Positions 48,738-56,648 of a stretch of 64,000 bases of DNA are shown in pieces (positions within the stretch are counted from its first letter, which is position 1; each line of letters starts with the position of its first letter). The notes below the pieces were generated by a model. That model saw only the letters and a program-made list of their open reading frames with translations. It had not been told where the DNA came from and ran no database searches. A program made the translations under genes and the position numbers. Location: NCBI GenBank assembly GCA_041660925.1, contig JBAZVI010000002.1, positions 492,427-556,426 of the forward strand, read 5' to 3'. The DNA is from Elusimicrobiota bacterium (lineage in GTDB: Bacteria; Elusimicrobiota; Elusimicrobia; UBA1565).

Positions 48738-49985
48738 ATGAGTTCCTTCATCCGCATACACGTCTCCGTCCTCGCCGCCGTTCTTCTCGCCTCCGGCGCG
48801 AAGGCCGCGGAAAGCTCGACTCCCCCCCTCGCCCTGCGCGAGGTCCTGGAGAGCGTGCGCCGGGACAACCCCGCGCTGCAGGCCGCGCGCCTGCGCTGGG
48901 AGGCGGCGCTCAAGCGCGTCGCGGCCGCCGCGACCCCCGACCAGCCCCGCCTGGAGCTGGAGCGGATGTACGCCCCCTCCGGAGCGGATCCGTTCTCCGG
49001 CGCCGACGAAAAGGCCTTCTCGGTGCGCCAGGAGATCCCCTTCCCGAGCACGCTCTACCTGCGCCATGGCGCCGCCGCCCGGGACGCCGCCATCGAGGAG
49101 CAGCGCTGGCGCGGGACGCTCATCGAGCTCCTCGCACGCGCCCGCTCCGCCTATGCCGCCCTGTTCCTGGCCGACCGGAGCCTCGCCATCTACGACGAGA
49201 ACATCTCCGTGATGCGGCGCTTCGCGAAGGTCTCAGAATCCAAGCTCGCCGCCGGCAGGGGCCGGCAGGCCGACGCCCTCAAGGCCCAGGTCGAGCTCAC
49301 GCGCCTGCTCAACATGCGCGAGACGCTCACGGCCGAGCGCGAGAGCTCCTCGGCGGCGCTCGCCGCCCTGATGGGACGCGAGGACCCGGCGAGGCTCGGG
49401 CCGGTCCAGGAGCCGGCGGCGCCCGCGCTCGCCGCGAGCCTCGAAGACCTGGAAGCCGCGCTCTCGGGGCAGCCCGCCCTCAAAGGCGCCGCGCTCGGCG
49501 TCGAGCGGGCAAGAACGGAACTCGCGCTGGCCCGCTCGGAGTTCCTGCCCGACCTCATGTTCCAGTACCGCCGCCGCAGCGACCCCCTGCGGGGACGCAC
49601 GCACGACGCGGTCCTCGGACTCTCCCTCCCCCTCTGGTTCTGGAAGCCGGCGTCGCTCGCCGCCGAAGCGAAGGCGCGGCAGGCGGCCTCCGAGGCCGAG
49701 CTGCGGGCGGCGCGTCTGGGCGCGCGCGCGGACCTTCGTACCGCCTGGGCGCGCGTGGAGACCGCCCGCCGGCTGCTGGACGCCTACCGCGGCGCCCTGC
49801 TCCCGCAGGCGGAGGAGTCCCTGAACGTCGCCGAGACGGGCTATGGGAGCGACCGCCTCGGCTTCCTCGACCTGCTCGACGCCCAGCGCTCGCTGCTGGG
49901 CTACCGGCTGGAGTACTGTCAGGTCCAGGCGGAGTACGAGCAGCGCCTGGCGGACCTCGAGATCGCCGCAGGAAAGGAGCTCTGA
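48738..49985 (+). CDS. TolC-family outer-membrane efflux protein (CusC-like)
   Basis: 415 residues. Signal peptide SVLAAVLLASGAKAAESS, followed by two repeats of the TolC fold: LREVLESVRRDNPALQAARLRWE near the N-terminus and ALSGQPALKGAALGVERARTELALARSEFLPDL in the middle, ending in DLLDAQRSLLGYRLEYCQVQAEYEQRLADLE. It forms the outer-membrane channel of the pump with the two following genes; the gap to the next ATG is 1 bp. Confidence 0.88.
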   Translation: MSSFIRIHVSVLAAVLLASGAKAAESSTPPLALREVLESVRRDNPALQAARLRWEAALKRVAAAATPDQPRLELERMYAPSGADPFSGADEKAFSVRQEIPFPSTLYLRHGAAARDAAIEEQRWRGTLIELLARARSAYAALFLADRSLAIYDENISVMRRFAKVSESKLAAGRGRQADALKAQVELTRLLNMRETLTAERESSSAALAALMGREDPARLGPVQEPAAPALAASLEDLEAALSGQPALKGAALGVERARTELALARSEFLPDLMFQYRRRSDPLRGRTHDAVLGLSLPLWFWKPASLAAEAKARQAASEAELRAARLGARADLRTAWARVETARRLLDAYRGALLPQAEESLNVAETGYGSDRLGFLDLLDAQRSLLGYRLEYCQVQAEYEQRLADLEIAAGKEL

Positions 49986-49986
49986 C

Positions 49987-51282
49987 ATGAACCGCAAGAC
50001 CCTTCTCATCGCCGCGCTCGCCGTCCTGGCCCTCGGAGCCGGAGGCCTTCTCGCACGCCGCGCCCATCGACAGGGTGCGCCGGGGACCGCGGCGCATGCC
50101 CCGAGATACCATTGCCCCATGCACCCGCAGTACACCTCGGACCGGCCGGGCGAGTGCCCGATCTGCAACATGGCGCTCGTCACCATCGAGTCCGCGCCGG
50201 AGCCGGCCTCCGCGGCGGGACCGAGGATCTGCGTCCTGCATAAGTGCCGGATGCCGAACTGCGTCATGGAGCTTCCGCACGCGGTCGGCGAGAGGGTGAC
50301 CTGCCCCGTCTGCGGCACCGTCGTGTTCGACCCCGCCCCGGATGCGAAGCCGCTCTACTACCGCCATCCGATGCGGCCGGACGTCACCTCGCCGACCCCG
50401 AAGAAGGACGAGATGGGGATGGACTACGTCCCCGTCTACGCGGAGAAGGCGCTCAAGAGCGGGGTGGAGGGCCAGGCGGAGGTCACGCTCTCGGAAGAGC
50501 GCCGCCGGCTCATCGGCCTGAAGTCGGAGCCCCTGAAGCGCAGGGACCTGAGCGCCCTCGTACGCGCCAGCGGAAAGGTGGCCTACGACCCGGACCTCTA
50601 CAACGCCATCTCGGAGTACGGGGAGGCGGTCCGGGCCCGCGAAAGGGTGAAGGGCAGTCCCTACCCCGACGCCCTCGAGCGCGCGGACGCCCTCATGCGC
50701 GCCTCCGCGCTGCGCCTGCGCCAGCTCGGACTGAGCGATGCCCAGATCGAGAAGAGCGCGAAGGAGGGCTCCCCCGTGAACCTCCTCATCGGCGGCGGCG
50801 GTTCGGTCTGGGTCTACGCGCAGATCTACGAGTACGAGATCGGCCTCGTGAAGGCGGGCCAGCGCGCGGAGATCACGACCCCGGCCTACCCGGGCCGGAC
50901 CTTCCGCGGCACGGTCCGCGGCGTCGACCCCAACCTCTCGGCCGAGACGAGGACGCTCAAGGTCCGCATCGAGGTCCCCGACCGCGAGGGCGCGCTCAAG
51001 CTCGAGATGTTCGTCGACGCGGCGATCCGCGTCGAGCTGGGGCGCCGGCTCGCCCTGCCGGAGAGCGCGCTCCTCGACACCGGCGAGCGGAAGCTCGCCT
51101 TCGTCGATCTCGGCGACGGCCGCATCGAGCCCCGGGAGCTGCGCGTCGGGCAGAAGGCCGAGGGCTACTACGACCTCCTCTCCGGCATCTCCGAGGGCGA
51201 GAAAGCCGTCACGAGCGCGCAGTTCCTCATCGACTCCGAGTCGAAGCTGCGCTCGGCGGTCCTGACCAGGAGCAAGCCATGA
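49987..51282 (+). CDS. cusB: CusB-type periplasmic adaptor with extra metal-binding modules
   Basis: 431 residues. Membrane anchor/signal (LLIAALAVLALGAGGLLA). Three N-terminal metal modules: a heavy-metal-binding domain YHCPMHPQYTSDRPGECPIC, an unusual Cys block CVLHKCRMPNCVMELP ... VTCPVCG, and a second module YYRHPMRPDVTSPTPKKDEM. Then the RND adaptor barrel and hairpin (VRASGKVAYDPDLYNAIS, VWVYAQIYEYEIGLVKAG, IRVELGRRLALPESALLDTG). It links CusA to the outer-membrane channel and may pass Cu(I)/Ag(I) to the pump. The stop overlaps the cusA start (ATGA). Confidence 0.92.
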   Translation: MNRKTLLIAALAVLALGAGGLLARRAHRQGAPGTAAHAPRYHCPMHPQYTSDRPGECPICNMALVTIESAPEPASAAGPRICVLHKCRMPNCVMELPHAVGERVTCPVCGTVVFDPAPDAKPLYYRHPMRPDVTSPTPKKDEMGMDYVPVYAEKALKSGVEGQAEVTLSEERRRLIGLKSEPLKRRDLSALVRASGKVAYDPDLYNAISEYGEAVRARERVKGSPYPDALERADALMRASALRLRQLGLSDAQIEKSAKEGSPVNLLIGGGGSVWVYAQIYEYEIGLVKAGQRAEITTPAYPGRTFRGTVRGVDPNLSAETRTLKVRIEVPDREGALKLEMFVDAAIRVELGRRLALPESALLDTGERKLAFVDLGDGRIEPRELRVGQKAEGYYDLLSGISEGEKAVTSAQFLIDSESKLRSAVLTRSKP

Positions 51283-54200
51283 TCGAGCGGCTCATCGCCT
51301 GGTCGGCGCGCAACAAGTTCGTCGTGCTGGCCCTCGTCGCGGGGGCCCTGGGGGCGTCGTACGCGTGCGTCCGGAACTCCCCCCTCGACGCCATCCCGGA
51401 CCTCTCGGACACCCAGGTCATCGTCTACTCGCGCTGGGACCGCTCCCCCGACGTCATCGAGGACCAGGTCACCTACCCCATCGTGAGCGCCCTGCTGGGC
51501 GCCCCGCGCGTGAAGGCCGTGCGGGGCTTCTCCGACTTCGGCTACTCCTTCGTCTACGTCGTGTTCCAGGACGGCACCGACCCGTACTGGGCGCGCAGCC
51601 GCGTCCTGGAGTACCTCAGCAAGATCCAGGCCGGGCTGCCGGAAGGCGTCCGCACGGAGCTCGGGCCCGACGCCACCGGGGTGGGCTGGGTCTACCAATA
51701 CGCCCTCGTCGACAAGAGCGGCCGGCACACCCTGGCGGAGCTGCGCTCCTTCCAGGACTGGTCCCTGCGCTATCGCCTGCAGTCCGTGCCGGGCGTCGCC
51801 GAGGTGGCCTCGGTCGGCGGCTTCCAGAAGCAGTACCAGGTGAGCGTCGACCCCAACGCGCTCATCGCCTACGGCATCCCCCTGGCGAAGGTCGTCGAGG
51901 CCGTCCGGGACGGCAACGACGACGTCGGCGGCCGCCTCGTGGAGTTCTCGGGCAAGGAGTACATGGTCCGGGGCCGCGGCTACGCGAAGTCGGTGCAGGA
52001 CATCGAGAACATCGTGGTGGGCGGAGGCAAGGGCGGCACGCCCATCCTGATCAAGAGCATCGCCCGGGTGGCCCTCGGTCCGGACCTCCGCCGCGGCGTG
52101 GCCGACCTCGACGGAGAGGGCGACGCGGTCGGCGGCATCGTCGTCATGCGCTACGGAGAGAACGCCCTCAACGTCATCGCCCGGGTGAAGGCACGGCTCG
52201 AGGAGGTCCGCTCCTCGTTCCCGGAGGGCGTCGAGCTCGTGACGACCTACGACCGCTCCGACCTGATCCACCGCGCCATCGCGACCCTCAAGGAGGAGCT
52301 CGTCCTCCAGCTCGTCATCGTCAGCCTCGTGATCCTCTTCTTCCTCTGGCACATCCCGAGCGCGCTCATCCCCATCATCACCATCCCCGTCGCGGTGTTC
52401 CTGACCTTCATCCCCATGTACCTCATGGGCCTGACCTCGAACATCATGTCCCTCTCAGGCATCGCCATCTCCATCGGCATCCTGGTGGACGGCGCCGTCG
52501 TCGAGGTCGAGAACGCCTACAAGAAGCTCCAGCTCTGGATCGAAGGCGGGCGCCGAGGGGACTTCCACGAGGTGCGCCTCAAGGCCCTGCAGGAGGTCGG
52601 CCCGGCGGTGTTCTTCTCGCTGCTCGTCATCGCCGTGGCCTTCATGCCGGTCTTCACGCTGGTCGACCAGGAAGGCCGTCTCTTCAAGCCGCTGGCCTAC
52701 ACCAAGAACCTGGCCATGGCCATCGCGGCCGTGCTGGCGGTCACCTTCGACCCGGCCGTGCGCATGCTCTTCTCCCGGATGCACGACTTCGACTTCAAGC
52801 CGTCCTGGCTGTGCAGGACGGCCAACGCGGTCGCGGTCGGGACGTACTATCCGGAGGAGCGGCACCCGGTGAGCGCCCGGCTCTTCAAGGTCTACGAGCC
52901 GGTCTGCCGCTGGGTCCTGCGTCGTCCACGGGAGACCCTCGGCGCCGCCCTGCTCGTCGTGCTGACGACGGTCCCGGTCTACTTCCTCCTGGGGTCCGAG
53001 TTCATGCCCCCCTTGAACGAGGGCACGATCCTCTACATGCCCACCACCCTGCCCGGCATCTCGGTCACCGAAGCCGGGAACCTGCTCCAGGTCCAGGACC
53101 GCATCCTCAAGAGCTTCCCCGAGGTGGAACGGGTCTTCGGCAAGGCGGGCCGCGCCGAGACCGCCACGGACCCGGCGCCGTTCTCGATGATGGAGACGAC
53201 GGTCGTTCTGAAGCCGCACGAGCAGTGGCGCGAGAAGCGGCGCTGGTATTCGTGGATGCCGGGGTTCCTCAAGGGGCCGCTGCGCCGCGTATGGTACGAC
53301 CGGCTCTCCTACGACGAGCTCATCGCGGAGATCGACGCGAAGATGCGCTTCCCCGGGGTCTCCAACGCCTGGACCATGCCCATCAAGGCGCGCATCGACA
53401 TGCTCACCACCGGGGTGCGCACCCCCGTCGGCATCAAGGTCTTCGGGGCCGACCTCGGCGAGATCGAGCGCGTCGGCACCGAGGTGGAGGGTCTCCTGCG
53501 CGGACTCCCCGGCACCCGCAGCGTCTACGCGGAGCGCACGGCCGGCGGCTATTTCGTCGACTTCACGCTCAAGCGCGAGCAGCTCGCGCGCTACGGCCTC
53601 AGCGTCAAGGAGGCCGAGACGGCCATCCTGACGGCCATCGGAGGCGAGCCGGTCACGACGACGGTCGAGGGCCGCGAGCGCTACACCGTGAGCGTCCGCT
53701 ACGCGCGAGAGCTGCGCGACGACCTCGACAAACTCAAGCGGGTGCTGGTCCCGACCATGAGCGGGGCCCACATCCCGCTGGCGGAGCTGGCCGACATCGG
53801 GCTCAAGCTCGGGCCCTCGATGATCCGCGACGAGAACGGGCTCCTGGCCGGCTACGTCTACGTGGACGTGGCGGACCGGGACATCGGCGGCTACGTGGCG
53901 GAAGCGAAGAAGAAGATCGCCGCCTCCCTCCACCTGCCCGCCGGCTACTCCCTGCAGTGGAGCGGCCAGTACGAGAACATGGCGAGGGTCCAGGAGCGCC
54001 TCAAGCTCGTCATCCCGCTGACGCTGTTCCTCATCGTCTTCCTTCTGCACCTGAACACCGGCTCCTGGGCCAAGACCGGCATCGTGATGCTGGCGGTGCC
54101 CTTCTCGCTGGTCGGAGCGGTCTGGTTCCTGTGGCTGCTGGACTACAACGTCTCCATCGCGGTCTGGGTGGGGATGATCGCCCTCATGGGGCTCGACGCG

Positions 54201-54524
54201 GAGACCGGGGTGTTCATGCTCCTCTATCTCGACCTGGCCCACGCGGACGCCGTCCAGGCGGGCCGCATGAGGAACGAGGAGGACCTGACGGAGGCCGTGG
54301 TGCACGGGGCGGTCAAGCGGGTCCGGCCCAAGCTCATGACGGTCGCCTGCGCCTTCATGGGCCTGGTCCCCATCATGTGGTCGCTGGGGACCGGGGCCGA
54401 CCTCATGAAGCGCATCGCCGCCCCGATGGTCGGCGGCCTCCTCACGAGCTTCCTGCTCGAACTGCTGGTCTACCCGCCGGTCTTCTATCTCTGGAAGCGC
54501 CGGGGGCTTCGGCCTCAGGGGTAG
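51279..54524 (+). CDS. cusA: CusA-type heavy-metal RND efflux pump
   Basis: 1081 residues, 12 transmembrane helices, two large periplasmic loops. The Met triad of Cu/Ag pumps is conserved: LYMPTTLPGIS (Met 587), FSMMETTVVLKPHEQWR (Met 637) and RIDMLTTGVRTPVGIKV (Met 708). The proton-relay TM4 segment is GILVDGAVVEVENAYKK and TM10 is MGLDAETGVFMLLYLD. A ~22-residue Trp/Arg-rich insert (KRRWYSWMPGFLKGPLRRVW) lies between the second and third Met. It exports Cu(I)/Ag(I) from periplasm and cytoplasm. Its 3' end overlaps the convergent Usp gene by 10 bp. Confidence 0.95.
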   Translation: MIERLIAWSARNKFVVLALVAGALGASYACVRNSPLDAIPDLSDTQVIVYSRWDRSPDVIEDQVTYPIVSALLGAPRVKAVRGFSDFGYSFVYVVFQDGTDPYWARSRVLEYLSKIQAGLPEGVRTELGPDATGVGWVYQYALVDKSGRHTLAELRSFQDWSLRYRLQSVPGVAEVASVGGFQKQYQVSVDPNALIAYGIPLAKVVEAVRDGNDDVGGRLVEFSGKEYMVRGRGYAKSVQDIENIVVGGGKGGTPILIKSIARVALGPDLRRGVADLDGEGDAVGGIVVMRYGENALNVIARVKARLEEVRSSFPEGVELVTTYDRSDLIHRAIATLKEELVLQLVIVSLVILFFLWHIPSALIPIITIPVAVFLTFIPMYLMGLTSNIMSLSGIAISIGILVDGAVVEVENAYKKLQLWIEGGRRGDFHEVRLKALQEVGPAVFFSLLVIAVAFMPVFTLVDQEGRLFKPLAYTKNLAMAIAAVLAVTFDPAVRMLFSRMHDFDFKPSWLCRTANAVAVGTYYPEERHPVSARLFKVYEPVCRWVLRRPRETLGAALLVVLTTVPVYFLLGSEFMPPLNEGTILYMPTTLPGISVTEAGNLLQVQDRILKSFPEVERVFGKAGRAETATDPAPFSMMETTVVLKPHEQWREKRRWYSWMPGFLKGPLRRVWYDRLSYDELIAEIDAKMRFPGVSNAWTMPIKARIDMLTTGVRTPVGIKVFGADLGEIERVGTEVEGLLRGLPGTRSVYAERTAGGYFVDFTLKREQLARYGLSVKEAETAILTAIGGEPVTTTVEGRERYTVSVRYARELRDDLDKLKRVLVPTMSGAHIPLAELADIGLKLGPSMIRDENGLLAGYVYVDVADRDIGGYVAEAKKKIAASLHLPAGYSLQWSGQYENMARVQERLKLVIPLTLFLIVFLLHLNTGSWAKTGIVMLAVPFSLVGAVWFLWLLDYNVSIAVWVGMIALMGLDAETGVFMLLYLDLAHADAVQAGRMRNEEDLTEAVVHGAVKRVRPKLMTVACAFMGLVPIMWSLGTGADLMKRIAAPMVGGLLTSFLLELLVYPPVFYLWKRRGLRPQG

Positions 54525-54844
54525 GGTTCGCCGCCCCACGTCTTCCGGCCGGCCGGACCGAGGACGACGTGGACGGCCCTGCAGCGGCGGGCGAAGGCGC
54601 GCAGGGACGCGGCCGGAGCGTCGCTGCGCAGATGCCAGGAGGCCGCTCCGAAGCGGCGTGCGCGGGCGTCCGCCCGTACGCTGTCCGGCTCGGCGCGGCC
54701 GCGCACGGGAGAGACGTGCACGACTCCCAGCGGGACTCCCAGGCGCGCGGCAAGGCGCGCCGCCGCGCGGAGGACCTCCTCCGGGGACGCTTCGTCTTCC
54801 GGGATACAGGCCAGCACGCCGCACTCGGCGAAAAGGGATGCCAT
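54515..54844 (-). CDS. Short universal-stress-protein (Usp)-like domain protein
   Basis: 109 residues: VLACIPEDEASPEEVLRAAARLAARL, then GVPLGVVHVSPV, and a C-terminal FARRCRAVHVVLGPAGRKTW that resembles the Usp domain inside KdpD. The terminal ATP-binding GS-x9-G loop is reduced. It lies just downstream of the KdpE/KdpD-like genes on the same strand, so it may be a detached KdpD Usp module. A TACCAT box ends 6 nt before the ATG. Confidence 0.6.
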   Translation of the reverse strand: MASLFAECGVLACIPEDEASPEEVLRAAARLAARLGVPLGVVHVSPVRGRAEPDSVRADARARRFGAASWHLRSDAPAASLRAFARRCRAVHVVLGPAGRKTWGGEPYP

Positions 54845-54905
54845 GCCCTCATGGTAGCCCCAGCCGCCGTTGCGGCTCCATTGGCGGCCCGTTATCGGAC
54901 CGTTA

Positions 54906-55601
54906 TTAGTCCGGGTCTTCGAGGCGGTAGCCGACGGCGGGCTCGGTCTTGAGGTGGCGCGGCCGGACGGGCTCGCGCTCGATGCGGTGGCGCGTCTGAT
55001 GGACGAGGATGCGCAGGGCCTCGGGGGTGCTCCCCCCCTCGGGCCAGAGCTCCTGGAGGAGCTTCTTCTGCCCGACGACGCGGCCGGCGTCGCGGACCAG
55101 GGCCGCGAGGAGCGCGTACTGGAGCGGCGAAAGGCGCACCTCCTTCTTCGCGACCCAGACGCGCCGGAGCGTCAGATCGATCTTGAGGTCGCCGTGCTCG
55201 TAGACCGGTTCGGGGTCGCGCGCGGCGCGCTCCGCATGCCGAAGGGCCACCCGGATGCGCGCGAGGAGCTCCTCGACGCCGAAGGGCTTGACGAGGTAGT
55301 CGTCGGCGCCGGCGTCGAGGCCGGCGATGCGCTCGGACTCGAGCCCCCGCGCGGAGACGACGAGCACCGGGGCGGAGGTCCATTCGCGCAGACGGGCGAG
55401 GACCTCCAGGCCGTCGAGATCCGGGAGGCCGAGGTCGAGGAGGATGACCTCCGGCTTGCGGGCGACGGCGAGCTCGAGGGCGGCTCGGCCTCCCGCAGCC
55501 TCCAGCACGGCGAAGCCGTTCTCCTCCAGCGACGCGCGCAGGAAGCGCCGGATCGCGGCCTCGTCGTCGACGATGAGGACCGTCTTCGCACCGCCGCTCA
55601 C
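54906..55601 (-). CDS. KdpE-like OmpR-family response regulator
   Basis: 231 residues. Receiver with VLIVDDEAAIRRFLR, phospho-acceptor Asp in VILLDLGLPDLDG and KPFGVEEL; winged-helix DNA-binding domain VRLSPLQYALLAALVRDAGRVVGQ ... LRILVHQTRHRIE ... AVGYRLEDPD. The sequence closely follows KdpE. It overlaps the sensor kinase gene by 4 bp. The likely target is potassium uptake, namely the KimA-like gene upstream. Confidence 0.9.
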   Translation of the reverse strand: MSGGAKTVLIVDDEAAIRRFLRASLEENGFAVLEAAGGRAALELAVARKPEVILLDLGLPDLDGLEVLARLREWTSAPVLVVSARGLESERIAGLDAGADDYLVKPFGVEELLARIRVALRHAERAARDPEPVYEHGDLKIDLTLRRVWVAKKEVRLSPLQYALLAALVRDAGRVVGQKKLLQELWPEGGSTPEALRILVHQTRHRIEREPVRPRHLKTEPAVGYRLEDPD

Positions 55602-56641
55602 GCGCCCCTCGGCAGCGGCAGGGTCAAGCGGAAGGAGGCGCCTCCCCCGGGCCGGTTCTCCGCGCAGATCGCCCCCCCGTGCGCCTCGACGACCGCCTTG
55701 CAGATCGCGAGGCCGAGGCCGGCGCCGCCGGCGGCCGCGTTCGCCCGGTAGAACTTCTCGAAGACGCGGGCGAGGTCCTCGGGCGCCAGGCCGGGGCCGC
55801 GGTCCGCGACGGAGACCTCGAGGACCTCCATACGCTCCCGCGCCATGATCTCGAGCGCCGCCCCGGGCGCGTGGCGCAGGGCGTTCTCGATGAGGTTGAC
55901 GAAGACGAGCTCCATGAGGACGGGGTCCACGGCGACGAGCGGAAGGTTCTCCGGCAGGTCGGTGTCGACGGGGCGCCCGGCGAGGGGCTTCTCGAGGCGC
56001 TCGAGCGCGGTCCCTATGACGTCCTCGATGGGGTACGGCTCCATACGGAGCCGGGCGGCCCCGGATTCCAGACGCGTGGTCTCGATGAGGTTATGGACGA
56101 GGCGCGCGAGCCGCTCGGCCTCGCTCCGGATGTTCTCCAGGAGCTCCGGGCGATCGCCTCCCCCGCCCTGGGGCGCCTGGAGCAGCGTGCTCGCCGAGCC
56201 GATGATGGCGGCCAGCGGCGTGCGCAGCTCGTGCGAGACCGCGCTCAGCAGGGAGCTGCGCAGGCGCTCGGTCTCGGCGACGACCTCCGAGCGCTTGGCG
56301 GCCTCCGCCTGGCTCCGGACGCGGACGGCGAGGTGGCTGATGAGCAGTGCCACCGCGAGCATGACGGCGAAGGTGACCAGATACCGCGGGTGCTCCGCCT
56401 GGAAGGTGAAGCGCGGCGGCACGAAGAAGAAGTTGAAGCAGAGCACGCCCAGGAAGGAGGAGAGGACCGCCGGTCCCCGGCGTCCGCGCAGGGCGACGGC
56501 CAGCGTGCCGACCAGATACACCATGACGAGGTCGGTGAGCGCCAGGACGGGGAACAGGGCGAAGCAGACGGCCGTGCAGGCGGCGCCCGCGCCGAGCGCC
56601 AGCGCGTACTCCTTCAGTAGACCGGACATCGCGTCCATCAT
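55598..56641 (-). CDS. KdpD-like sensor kinase lacking the N-terminal KdpD and Usp domains
   Basis: 347 residues: four transmembrane helices of the DUF4118 type (residues ~8-105, including VLCFNFFFVPPRFTF), then HisKA with SAVSHELRTPLAAIIGSAS and HATPase with FVNLIENALRHAPG, DRGPGLAPEDL and GGAGLGLAICKAVVEAHGG. Full KdpD proteins are about 900 residues with cytosolic KdpD and Usp domains before this core; those are missing. An ATG four codons in, 7 nt after a TATGAT box, is an alternative leaderless start. It begins 8 bp after the KimA-like gene. Confidence 0.88.
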   Translation of the reverse strand: MMDAMSGLLKEYALALGAGAACTAVCFALFPVLALTDLVMVYLVGTLAVALRGRRGPAVLSSFLGVLCFNFFFVPPRFTFQAEHPRYLVTFAVMLAVALLISHLAVRVRSQAEAAKRSEVVAETERLRSSLLSAVSHELRTPLAAIIGSASTLLQAPQGGGGDRPELLENIRSEAERLARLVHNLIETTRLESGAARLRMEPYPIEDVIGTALERLEKPLAGRPVDTDLPENLPLVAVDPVLMELVFVNLIENALRHAPGAALEIMARERMEVLEVSVADRGPGLAPEDLARVFEKFYRANAAAGGAGLGLAICKAVVEAHGGAICAENRPGGGASFRLTLPLPRGA

Positions 56642-56648
56642 AGCGCTT

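Noticed and set aside
54515..54844. Plus-strand continuation of coding sequence after cusA
   Set aside because: CusA ends at 54524 with the usual C-terminus; the plus-strand frames beyond are shadows, and the minus-strand Usp frame has family features.
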